Below, one piece after another: positions 1-6,582 of a stretch of 7,595 nt of DNA. A program made the translations under genes and the position numbers. The DNA lies in assembly GCA_902463875.1 (NCBI GenBank), contig CABQHR010000085.1, forward strand, positions 1 through 7,595, written 5' to 3'. How positions within the stretch are numbered: position 1 is the stretch's first letter; the number at the start of each line of letters is the position of its first letter. The notes beneath the pieces are model-generated. The model worked only from the letters and a program-made list of their open reading frames with translations. It ran no database searches and was not told the DNA's origin. Source of the DNA: an uncultured Collinsella sp. GTDB lineage: Bacteria; Actinomycetota; Coriobacteriia; Coriobacteriales; Coriobacteriaceae.

Positions 1-258
1 CCGTATTGGGCCGTGTGCTGGCTGCTGTTCTTTTTGCTGATGTTCCTGTTTGGTGGCTCCTTTGCCGCGCTGATCTTCTTTACAATCCCCATCTATCACT
101 GGGTGGCGCGTGCGCTCGATGGCGATTGGGCACGCGGGGATATTCAGGTTGGTCCGGCGCCGGAGGCGGCTAAGGCTCAGGATGTTTCCGCTGCGGTTGA
201 TACTGACGTGGCTTCCTCGACCGCCGCTGAGCCGAGCGCCAAAGAAGGTGATGAATGA
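1..258 (+). CDS. C-terminal part of a small membrane protein (possible DUF1700-like partner)
   Basis: The reading frame is open from base 1 to the TGA at 256-258, so this is the 3' end of a gene that begins left of the window. The first ~30 visible residues form one strongly hydrophobic transmembrane segment rich in Leu and Phe, ending in IPIYHWVARAL. A ~45-residue tail rich in Ala, Asp and Glu follows and is probably disordered and soluble. The gene overlaps the next one by 4 bp (ATGA at 255-258), so the two are almost certainly co-translated. DUF4097-type proteins like the downstream one are often encoded after a DUF1700/HAAS membrane protein and a PadR-type regulator, so this may be the end of such a DUF1700 protein. 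That identity comes from context only; the visible sequence has no diagnostic motif. A GTG at 13 is in frame but has no Shine-Dalgarno and lies inside the membrane segment, so it is unlikely to be the start. Confidence 0.7.
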   Translation, partial: PYWAVCWLLFFLLMFLFGGSFAALIFFTIPIYHWVARALDGDWARGDIQVGPAPEAAKAQDVSAAVDTDVASSTAAEPSAKEGDE

Positions 259-1154
259 TGAAGCTCTCGCATGAGTCCAAGGTCCGCCTGGGCGTCGGTA
301 TCGGAGCGTTCGTGCTCATCATCGGGCTTATCTTTGGCACTTCGCGGATATTGTTTCATTTTGATGGCCCGTGGGATCTCGGCGATATTGCATCCGGTTT
401 GTCGGGTATGGACGATGTGGTTGACGGGGACGATTCTTTGGATGGCGGTAACTATTCCGCTCAGTCTCGGCAGCTTTCGAGCGAAACGTTTGATGCCGAC
501 TCATTCCAGTCCCTTGACCTGGATGTGACATCGGGTGAGGTTGAGATCAAGTGCGTTTCCGGCGGGCAGGTGCGTGTCATCGAGAGCGGTCGTGTTGCAA
601 AGGGGGTAGCTACCTACGATGCTGCCACTCAGAATCTGGCCGAGGTCAAGGGTTCTACACTCACAATTAGCCAGTTCGACTGCGATGACGAGCGCGCTAT
701 CGATCGTTCGGTCACCATCGAGCTGCCGCGGGATGTTGCCGATAACATGGTGGGCATTACAGCGAATGTAGGATCGGGCGATCTGACGGTCACGGACATT
801 GCGTGTCATGACGTCAACCTGACTTTGGACTCGGGAGACATCGAGTTTGCGGGTACTGTAACCGACACCCTGAATGCCAAGGTAGGTTCGGGTGATGTGA
901 CGTTCGAGCTCTACCAGGCCCCCGCGAAGTCTATGGACGTAAGCGTGGACTCGGGCGATGTGGAGATAACGGTTCCGAACTCTACGGGCTTTAAGGCGAG
1001 CCTCACCGTGGGCAGCGGTGACTTCGAGAGCGATTTCCTTCCGCTTGGCTACGATGGCGAGACCATATTGAATCTTGAATTCGACAACGGTGATAAGTCT
1101 GCCACGTATCGTTTTAAGGTCGGTTCGGGCGACATGTCGTTCGATCCGGAGTGA
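255..1154 (+). CDS. Membrane-anchored DUF4097-type beta-strand-repeat protein
   Basis: A 299-residue protein with a short basic N-terminus, one transmembrane helix at about residues 10-36, an acidic Asp/Gly/Ser linker at ~45-75, and an extracytoplasmic repeat domain to the C-terminus. The domain carries a recurring S-G-D/E turn followed by alternating hydrophobic residues. Turns begin at about residues 92 (TSGE), 173 (GSGD), 192 (DSGD), 211 (GSGD), 232 (DSGD), 253 (GSGD), 277 (DNGD) and 290 (GSGD). The mostly 19-21-residue period is typical of the DUF4097 (putative adhesin/beta-helix) family, suggesting one solenoid rung per turn. Two ATGs lie in tandem at 255 and 258. AGAAGG at 243-248 sits 6 nt before the first, which overlaps the upstream stop codon, so coupled translation from 255 is preferred. 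Family function is not established; a role in envelope stress or surface sensing is inferred from the usual gene neighbourhood. A strong terminator follows. Confidence 0.85.
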   Translation: MMKLSHESKVRLGVGIGAFVLIIGLIFGTSRILFHFDGPWDLGDIASGLSGMDDVVDGDDSLDGGNYSAQSRQLSSETFDADSFQSLDLDVTSGEVEIKCVSGGQVRVIESGRVAKGVATYDAATQNLAEVKGSTLTISQFDCDDERAIDRSVTIELPRDVADNMVGITANVGSGDLTVTDIACHDVNLTLDSGDIEFAGTVTDTLNAKVGSGDVTFELYQAPAKSMDVSVDSGDVEITVPNSTGFKASLTVGSGDFESDFLPLGYDGETILNLEFDNGDKSATYRFKVGSGDMSFDPE

Positions 1155-1200
1155 CATGCGGTTTTCGGAGATCGGTGCATATGGGCATGCTCTTTGATGG

Positions 1201-1240
1201 AGGCGCCGGGGCCGTGACTGGCTCCGGCGCCTTTGCCTTT
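1201..1240 (+). terminator. Rho-independent terminator after the DUF4097 gene
   Basis: The left arm at 1201-1213 (AGGCGCCGGGGCC) pairs with the right arm at 1220-1232 (GGCTCCGGCGCCT) as a 13-bp stem with a single G-U wobble and a 6-nt loop (GTGACT). A T-rich but interrupted run follows (TTGCCTTT, 1233-1240). It lies 47 bp after the DUF4097 stop codon and only 12 bp before elp3, so it should separate the two units. The poly-U tract is broken by GCC, so termination may be incomplete. Confidence 0.8.
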
Positions 1241-1252
1241 ACAATGGGGGCA
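1240..1252 (+). promoter_or_regulatory. Candidate -10 element for leaderless elp3 transcription
   Basis: TACAAT at 1240-1245 matches the sigma-70 -10 consensus at 5 of 6 positions. Its last base is 7 nt before the A of the elp3 ATG at 1252, about where transcription would begin. No Shine-Dalgarno is placed usefully before this ATG; a G-run touches the start codon with only 1 nt between. The -35 is poor: GTGACT at 1214-1219 resembles TTGACA at 4 of 6 positions but is 20 nt away and lies in the terminator loop. Leaderless mRNAs are common in Actinobacteria. This is an inference from spacing only. Confidence 0.4.
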
Positions 1253-3159
1253 TGGAACAGATTATTTTGAACATACTCGAGGCTCTGCGTCGCGGTGAGA
1301 CCGTGGACGACAAGGCGCTCGTCAAACTGATACATGCCGAGGCGCGCCGTGAGGGTGCCGACAAACGAGATCTGGCCAAGCGCCGTCTGCTGCCGTTCTA
1401 CCAGCGGGTTAAACGTGAGAAGCCGGCTCGTTGGGCTGGATGGAATGTCGATGCCGAGCTGGAGCGTCAGCTGCTGCAGGTGCTGCGCATGAAGCCGCGC
1501 CGCACGGCTTCGGGCGTGGCGACCATTACCGTCATCACCAAGCCGTGGCCGTGCTCGGGCGATTGTCTGTTTTGCCCCAACGATCTGCGCATGCCCAAAA
1601 GCTATCTGCACGCCGAGCCGGCGTGCGCCCGTGCGGAACAAAATTGCTTTGACCCGTATTTGCAGGTGAGCGCTCGCCTGACCGCACTTTCGCAGATGGG
1701 GCATGCGATCGACAAGATCGAGCTTATCGTGCTCGGTGGCACCTGGAGCGACTATCCGCAAGGGTATCAGACGTGGTTTATGTCCGAGCTTTTCCGTGCG
1801 CTCAATGACGATGCCGTCGCCGGCGTGGCGGCCAACCCCATGTTGACGCGTCCGGGCATCAGCCGTGCCGAGGCAGGGCGCCTGCTCGATGACGCTCCCA
1901 CCGATGCGCTGCCGCCGGTGGTAACAGAGCGCCGCGAGTGCTATCGGGCTGCCGGCATTGCGACAGACGAGGCCAAGCTCGCTGCCGGCGTTGCCGACGA
2001 GCAGGAGCGTGTGGATGCTGCCGTGGGCGGCTATAACCGCGCGGTGCGTCGTCTGTACGGCCCCGGTACGCCGTGGGGCGAGGTCACCGAGTGGCAGGCG
2101 GCAACGATGGAGGAGCTCGAGCGTCAGCAGCGCATCAACGAGACGGCGAAGCATCGCGTGGTGGGACTCGTTATCGAGACGCGCCCCGATACCGTAACGC
2201 CGCAGGCGCTTACGCTCATCCGCCGCCTGGGCTGCACCAAGATACAGATGGGCATCCAAAGCCTTGACCAGCATCTACTCGATATCAACGAGCGTCGCAT
2301 TTCGGTGGCGCAGATTGAGCGGGCGTTTTCGCTTGCGCGCCTGTTTGGCTTTAAGATCCATGCGCATTTTATGCTCAACTTGCTGGGCGCCACACCCGAG
2401 GGGGACAAGCGCGACTACGAGCGCTTTATGACCGAAGGGGCCTTTATGCCCGACGAGGTCAAGGTTTACCCGTGTGCGCTCATCGAGGGCTCGCGTCTGG
2501 TGGGCTGCTATGAGCGCGGCGAGTGGCGCCCCTATACCGAGGAAGAGCTGCTCAATGTGCTGGCCGACGACATCGTGGTGACGCCGGCGTTCTGCCGTAT
2601 CAGTCGCATGATCCGCGACTTTAGTTCCGACGACATTATGGTGGGCAACAAGAAGCCCAACCTGCGTCAGCTCGTCGAGAATCGCCTGGCGGCTCGTGGA
2701 GAAGGCGCGGTGGTGCGCGAGATTCGCTATCGCGAGATCAGTACCGCGGGTGCCGAGTTGGATGAGCTATCTCTTGATGAGGAGGTGGCGTACGAGACGC
2801 CGGTGACGCACGAGCGCTTTTTGCAGTGGGTGACGCCGCAGGGCAAGATCGCGGGTTTTTTGCGCCTGTCCCTGCCCGATCGCGCCTTTGTCACCGCACA
2901 TGCGGACGAGTTGCCGACCAGGCCGGAGGAAGCGATGATTCGCGAGGTGCACGTCTATGGTATGGCGGCACGTGTGGGTGATCAGGGCCAGGCGGCTCAG
3001 CATCACGGTCTGGGGCGTCTGCTCGTGGAGCGTGCGTGCCAGATTGCTCGGGACGCGGGCTATGCGCGCATCAACGTGATCAGCGCGATTGGCACACGCG
3101 AGTACTATCGCCATCTTGGATTTTATGACCATGGCCTTTATCTGCAAAAGGAGCTCTAG
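1252..3159 (+). CDS. elp3: Elp3-family tRNA wobble-uridine modification enzyme (radical SAM / GNAT acetyltransferase)
   Basis: A 635-residue cytoplasmic enzyme of the Elp3 family, which uses a 4Fe-4S cluster, S-adenosylmethionine and acetyl-CoA to add a carboxymethyl-type group at C5 of U34 in tRNA. After a helical N-terminal tRNA-binding region (~1-90), the cluster cysteines are C101, C105 and C108, the classic CX3CX2C. The radical SAM barrel continues with VLGGTW (~161-166), GLVIETRPD (305-313), MGIQSLD and GFKIHAHFML. The C-terminal GNAT domain has EVHVYG, the acetyl-CoA loop HHGLGRLL (584-591) and a TREYYRHLGF motif (615-624), all close to eukaryotic Elp3. Between about residues 187 and 296, some 110 residues separate the ALND helix from the ETRPD strand; the human protein has about 30 there. 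The ATG at 1252 is the only sensible start and lacks a Shine-Dalgarno. The next gene begins immediately after the TAG. Family assignment is firm; the exact tRNA product in a bacterium is not shown by sequence. Confidence 0.95.
   Translation: MEQIILNILEALRRGETVDDKALVKLIHAEARREGADKRDLAKRRLLPFYQRVKREKPARWAGWNVDAELERQLLQVLRMKPRRTASGVATITVITKPWPCSGDCLFCPNDLRMPKSYLHAEPACARAEQNCFDPYLQVSARLTALSQMGHAIDKIELIVLGGTWSDYPQGYQTWFMSELFRALNDDAVAGVAANPMLTRPGISRAEAGRLLDDAPTDALPPVVTERRECYRAAGIATDEAKLAAGVADEQERVDAAVGGYNRAVRRLYGPGTPWGEVTEWQAATMEELERQQRINETAKHRVVGLVIETRPDTVTPQALTLIRRLGCTKIQMGIQSLDQHLLDINERRISVAQIERAFSLARLFGFKIHAHFMLNLLGATPEGDKRDYERFMTEGAFMPDEVKVYPCALIEGSRLVGCYERGEWRPYTEEELLNVLADDIVVTPAFCRISRMIRDFSSDDIMVGNKKPNLRQLVENRLAARGEGAVVREIRYREISTAGAELDELSLDEEVAYETPVTHERFLQWVTPQGKIAGFLRLSLPDRAFVTAHADELPTRPEEAMIREVHVYGMAARVGDQGQAAQHHGLGRLLVERACQIARDAGYARINVISAIGTREYYRHLGFYDHGLYLQKEL
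3148..3153 (+). promoter_or_regulatory. Ribosome binding site inside the elp3 3' end
   Basis: AAGGAG sits 6 nt before the ATG at 3160 and is part of the last elp3 codons. Stop and start are adjacent (TAGATG, 3157-3162). This fixes the start of the downstream gene and argues for translational coupling with elp3. Confidence 0.75.
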
Positions 3160-4035
3160 ATGAACAAGCCGAGTGTTTCTGCTGGCGTCGTTGCCGGCGT
3201 TGCTCTGGGAGCCGCGGCGCTTGGTGCGGCCGCCGTCGCTGTTCGTGCTGCCTGTCTGCAGGTCGCGCGAACCCGCAATGGGTTGGCGCGTGTGAAGCGC
3301 ATGCACGATGAGAGCGGTGACGAGGTCCGTGTGCTCGTGCAGGGCGGCGTCTACCAAAGCGCGAGCTACGTTGGCGAGCGTTGGGCAGAGCCCGTCTTTG
3401 CGTACTATCGTGCGTTTGACGATGTGTTTGAGGCCGAGGGCGCAATGCGTGACGCTTATGGTCACGGTATCGACCGCATGCTTATGCTGGGCGGCGGCGG
3501 ATTTGCCTATCCTAAGTTCGCGCTGATGTCGCACGAGGGCTTGCACATGGACGTCATCGAGTATGACGGAGAGATAACGCGTCTGGCGCGCCGTTGGTTC
3601 TACCTGGATGAGCTGGAGCACACGGTGGGCGATCGCCTGCGGGTGATTACCGCTGAGGCTCGCTCGTATCTGGGCGTGACGAGCGTGGGTCATCGTCGCT
3701 ACGACGTGGTCGTGAGCGATTGCTTTGGCGGTGCCGAGCCCGTGCGCGAGCTGGCAACCGTTGAGGCGTTGCGTTTAGTGCGGGGTAGCTTGAACCCGGG
3801 CGGCATCTACGTGGCTAATATTGTGAGCGCGAACGAGGGGAGCGACGTGACGTTCCTGCGCGATTGCGCCGCCACGGCGCTCGAGGTGTTCGATCACGTT
3901 TGGGTGGTGCCCTGCGGCGATGCGGGGTTCGGCGGCGAGGAAAACTACCTGCTCATCGCCAGTGACGGCGACTACGCCTTTGCCGAAGCCGTGCCCTTCG
4001 ATGCCGACTTCCTCGGCACTGCTCTCCACGACTAG
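3160..4035 (+). CDS. Membrane-anchored spermidine-synthase-like (class I SAM-fold) protein
   Basis: A 291-residue protein. Residues ~5-30 are a Gly/Ala/Val-rich hydrophobic segment, probably a membrane anchor or uncleaved signal. The rest is a Rossmann-like fold of the spermidine synthase/class I methyltransferase superfamily: an early YQSASY segment, a glycine loop LMLGGGGFAYP (about 108-118), the acidic strand end VIEYD (E134, D136), a helix ITRLARRWF, then YDVVVSDCFGG (181-191) and a late NPGGIYVAN strand. Bona fide aminopropyltransferases have a catalytic D-x-(T/S)-D-P signature at the fourth-strand position. Here it reads SDCFGGAEP, so the proline is missing and only D187 remains. It may bind S-adenosylmethionine or its decarboxylated form, but polyamine synthesis cannot be claimed. 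Zero spacing from elp3 and a good Shine-Dalgarno inside elp3 indicate one operon. It ends 25 bp from the convergent helicase stop. Confidence 0.8.
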   Translation: MNKPSVSAGVVAGVALGAAALGAAAVAVRAACLQVARTRNGLARVKRMHDESGDEVRVLVQGGVYQSASYVGERWAEPVFAYYRAFDDVFEAEGAMRDAYGHGIDRMLMLGGGGFAYPKFALMSHEGLHMDVIEYDGEITRLARRWFYLDELEHTVGDRLRVITAEARSYLGVTSVGHRRYDVVVSDCFGGAEPVRELATVEALRLVRGSLNPGGIYVANIVSANEGSDVTFLRDCAATALEVFDHVWVVPCGDAGFGGEENYLLIASDGDYAFAEAVPFDADFLGTALHD

Positions 4036-4060
4036 CCTATTGGGAGTAGTCAGTCCCGTC

Positions 4061-6505
4061 TTAGGTGTAGTCGCGCCAGCTGAGGACGCGCTGCTTCATG
4101 CCCTCGATGTCGAGCACGCCTTCGGCAAAGCCCTTGCGCACGAGCTCTTCGGGAACGAACTCATCGTAACGATCAAAGTAAGGTACCTCGCCAGGATAGA
4201 CGAGCTCGATGGAATCGAAGTCCTTCTCGGCCTCGGCGGTGAGCACCTCAAAGAACGTCTCCTCGTCGGCCTTCATCTTAAACTGCATAAAGTACGGGCG
4301 TGACGGGTCGAGTCCGCGAAGGCCCAGCTCCGCGGCGCATTTAATCTTGAGCATACGCTCGAGCGCCAAAAAGGCGTAGCTTCCCAGCCAGGGGAAGAGC
4401 ACCCAGGTGTCGCCGCCCAGGTTAATGAGCGGCTTAGTTCCCGCACCCGAAATCTCGGCCGTATGGCGAGCCTGCGCCAGACGGGCCCGTGCATTACCCA
4501 TGAGGTACGGATACGACGCGTGCTCGTTAAGCGCCTTGCGCATACGCTCGAGTACATGTGTGTTGATGTCACCGGGGCAGTCGCCAAAGTAGGCCGGCAC
4601 ACGGCCCTTGACCTGCGTGGCAAAGACGGTATGACGCTTCCAGTCCACTTCCTCGACAATCCAGCAGTGTCCGGCGATGGCGATGCGCTCACCGGGCGGT
4701 GGCGGATTGACGATCGTGCCCAACTCGGCCGACTCGCTGCGAACGGTGAACTCCTCGTTTTCCTGGAATACGGCGTAAAACTTAAAGTTGTTAATGATAC
4801 GCTCGCCCGCGAGACCCACGATGAGCCCGCCGCCCTCGGTGACCTGGATATGGTCGATTGTAATGAGGTGACGCAGCAGCACGCGATAGTCATCGGCCGA
4901 GATGCGATGGAAATAGCTGAGCGTGAGCACGCGCTGGGCAAGTTCGGCCGGCGTGAGCTCTCCGGTGCTGGCGAGGGTCGACATGGTCTGGTGATAGAGC
5001 AGACTGTAGGGGAGTCGATCGAGCTCGGGCGGCTCGACCCACTTTTCCTCGCGATAGAGTTGTACGAGCGCGATGCCCTGGAGGAGCTTCCAGGGAATGG
5101 TCTCGGGCATCATCGTGCGCGGCTCGGGCTCTTCCTCGCGCATAACGAACCACATCTCGGGTGGAAGGTCGCGGCGTCCCGTGCGGCCCATTCGCTGCAA
5201 AAAGGAGCTGACGGTAAATGGTGCGTCGATCTGGAAGGCACGCTCCAGACGGCCGATATCAATACCGAGTTCCAGCGTAGAGGTGGTGACGGTCGTCTGT
5301 GCCTGTTCCTCGTCGCGCATGAGCTCCTCGGCGGTCTCGCGTAACGATGCCGAAAGGTTGCCGTGGTGGATGAGAAAGCGGTCGGGCTCGTGCCGGCTCT
5401 CGCAGTAGCTGCGCAGCATGGAGCATACGGCCTCTGCCTCCTCGCGCGAGTTGGCAAAGACCAGGCATTTGCGGCCGCGCGTGTGCTCAAAGATATAGCC
5501 CATGCCGGGGTCGGCGTTGTCTGGTGCTGTGTCGGTGGGGTTGAGTAATGCCTGTTCGGGTGCTCGGGGGATGTCGACTTCGCCCTCGGGGGCCGAGGAA
5601 GTGCGACGGTCCTTGGGGGCAGCCTTGCCCCGTGCCTGCCCGCGACGTTGGCGCCGTTCCTCCTGTGTGAGTTGCCCGCTATGACGCATGTCTTGGGTGC
5701 TGACGGGCAGTGCCGCGGGCGGTGCCGCCTCAATGCGCTCGCATGCGAGCACCTCAGCTTCCTGCGGACCTGTGCTCGTGAATCCTCGCTGCTGCGCCTG
5801 GGGACCTGAGTTGTAGAAGTGCTCCATGGAGATACGCCACACGCGGCGCGGCTCCTCAAAGCGGGGGATGACGCAGTCGCGTCCCGTCCCCTGCGACAGG
5901 AAGGCACCCGTGCGTTCCGGGTCCCCGATGGTGGCCGAAAGGCCAATGCGGCGGGGCTGAACGCCCGCCATGCGCGAGAGGCGTTCGATAAGGCAGAGTG
6001 TCTGCCCGCCGCGGTCGCCGCGCATGAGCGAGTGGACCTCGTCGATGACCACATAGCGCAGGTCGCAGAACATACGCGGGATTGCCATGTGCTTGTGGAT
6101 CAGGAGTGCCTCGAGTGATTCGGGCGTAATCTGTAAGATGCCACTCGGCTTTTTGATGAGCTTTGCCTTGTGCGACTGCGAGACATCGCCATGCCAGTGC
6201 CAGACGGGGATATCGGCCTCTTCGCACAGATCGTTGAGGCGAACGAACTGGTCGTTGATGAGTGCTTTGAGGGGGCCGATGTAGAGGGCGCCCACGCTCG
6301 CGGGCGGATTCTCCCAAAACTCGGTCAGGATGGGAAAGAAGGCTGCCTCGGTTTTGCCGGAAGCCGTGGATGCCGTCAAGAGCACATTGTCTTGCGTGTT
6401 AAAGATGGCATCTGCTGCCGCAACCTGGATGGAGTGCAGACTCTCCCAATCGTGGGAGTAGATGAAGTCTTGGATAAACGGAGCATATCGGTCAAAAGCG
6501 TTCAT
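4061..6505 (-). CDS. Lhr/BrxHI-like DEAD/DEAH-box superfamily 2 helicase
   Basis: An 814-residue ATP-dependent nucleic-acid helicase. All core motifs are intact (numbered from MNAFDRY): Q motif near Q27, Walker A ASTASGKTE (45-53), Ia PLKALINDQ (78-86), Ib TPES (127-130), Walker B DEVH (155-158), SAT (190-192), IV CLVFANSREEAE (347-358), V TSTLELGIDIG (408-418) and VI QRMGRTGRR (437-445, arginine fingers R441 and R444). A winged-helix-like region (~465-580) and a long C-terminal beta-rich/helical part follow, as in Lhr-core proteins. No nuclease domain or cysteine cluster is visible. Between the RecA lobes, residues ~236-333 form a Pro/Ala/Gln/Arg-rich insert with a basic patch (RRQRRGQARGK), probably disordered. 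The ATG at 6505 is chosen for the AGGAGG 4 nt before it; a TTG 20 codons upstream lacks one. The neighbour upstream on the same strand is a BrxD-like ATPase, the partner known for BrxHI helicases in BREX, so antiviral defence is the likely role. The gene name is withheld because full BREX context is not visible. Confidence 0.9.
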   Translation of the reverse strand: MNAFDRYAPFIQDFIYSHDWESLHSIQVAAADAIFNTQDNVLLTASTASGKTEAAFFPILTEFWENPPASVGALYIGPLKALINDQFVRLNDLCEEADIPVWHWHGDVSQSHKAKLIKKPSGILQITPESLEALLIHKHMAIPRMFCDLRYVVIDEVHSLMRGDRGGQTLCLIERLSRMAGVQPRRIGLSATIGDPERTGAFLSQGTGRDCVIPRFEEPRRVWRISMEHFYNSGPQAQQRGFTSTGPQEAEVLACERIEAAPPAALPVSTQDMRHSGQLTQEERRQRRGQARGKAAPKDRRTSSAPEGEVDIPRAPEQALLNPTDTAPDNADPGMGYIFEHTRGRKCLVFANSREEAEAVCSMLRSYCESRHEPDRFLIHHGNLSASLRETAEELMRDEEQAQTTVTTSTLELGIDIGRLERAFQIDAPFTVSSFLQRMGRTGRRDLPPEMWFVMREEEPEPRTMMPETIPWKLLQGIALVQLYREEKWVEPPELDRLPYSLLYHQTMSTLASTGELTPAELAQRVLTLSYFHRISADDYRVLLRHLITIDHIQVTEGGGLIVGLAGERIINNFKFYAVFQENEEFTVRSESAELGTIVNPPPPGERIAIAGHCWIVEEVDWKRHTVFATQVKGRVPAYFGDCPGDINTHVLERMRKALNEHASYPYLMGNARARLAQARHTAEISGAGTKPLINLGGDTWVLFPWLGSYAFLALERMLKIKCAAELGLRGLDPSRPYFMQFKMKADEETFFEVLTAEAEKDFDSIELVYPGEVPYFDRYDEFVPEELVRKGFAEGVLDIEGMKQRVLSWRDYT

Positions 6506-6509
6506 GGAG

Positions 6510-6515
6510 CCTCCT
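6510..6515 (-). promoter_or_regulatory. Shine-Dalgarno that sets the helicase start
   Basis: On the minus strand AGGAGG lies 4 nt before the ATG at 6505. The possible TTG start at 6565 and the ATG at 6520 lack such a site, so the 814-residue form is preferred. Confidence 0.8.
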
Positions 6516-6520
6516 CTCAT

Positions 6521-6550
6521 CAACGGGCTGATTAACGCAACGGGCAACGG
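6521..6550 (-). repeat. Three CAACGG direct repeats in the helicase leader
   Basis: On the plus strand CAACGGG occurs at 6521-6527 and 6538-6544, with CAACGG again at 6545-6550, so the copies start 17 and 7 bp apart. On the transcribed minus strand they read CCGTTG and lie just upstream of the helicase Shine-Dalgarno. They could be binding sites for a regulator, or chance in a GC-rich leader. Confidence 0.45.
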
Positions 6551-6552
6551 CT

Positions 6553-6570
6553 CGATATCTTGCAATATCG
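6553..6570. repeat. Inverted repeat CGATAT-6-ATATCG upstream of the helicase
   Basis: CGATAT (6553-6558) and ATATCG (6565-6570) are perfect 6-bp inverted repeats around CTTGCA, and the centre contains the palindrome TTGCAA (6560-6565). The spacing and dyad symmetry would suit a dimeric repressor or a small hairpin in the helicase leader, about 48-65 nt before its ATG. Function is inferred. Confidence 0.45.
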
Positions 6571-6582
6571 GCGTTTGCTCAG

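Noticed and set aside
1114..2274. Long open frame on the minus strand (386 codons) opposite elp3
   Set aside because: It lies antisense to a firmly identified Elp3 gene with all catalytic motifs; long antisense frames are expected in GC-rich genes. Its translation is His/Arg/Ala-rich without recognisable domains.
2767..3693. Minus-strand open frame of 308 codons spanning the elp3/spermidine-synthase-like junction
   Set aside because: It crosses two real plus-strand genes and has a composition typical of an antisense artefact.
3160..4035. Annotation as a true spermidine synthase
   Set aside because: The fold is similar, but the catalytic D-x-(T/S)-D-P signature is replaced by SDCFGGAEP and a membrane anchor is present, so only a family-level call is justified.
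4463..5344. Plus-strand open frame of 293 codons inside the helicase gene
   Set aside because: It is a shadow of the helicase C-terminal half, has no ribosome site or domain, and overlaps conserved motifs V and VI on the other strand.
6506..6565. TTG start at 6565 giving a helicase 20 residues longer
   Set aside because: No Shine-Dalgarno precedes it, and the AGGAGG at 6510-6515 points to the ATG at 6505. The extra residues do not look like part of a helicase fold and run through the repeats in the leader.
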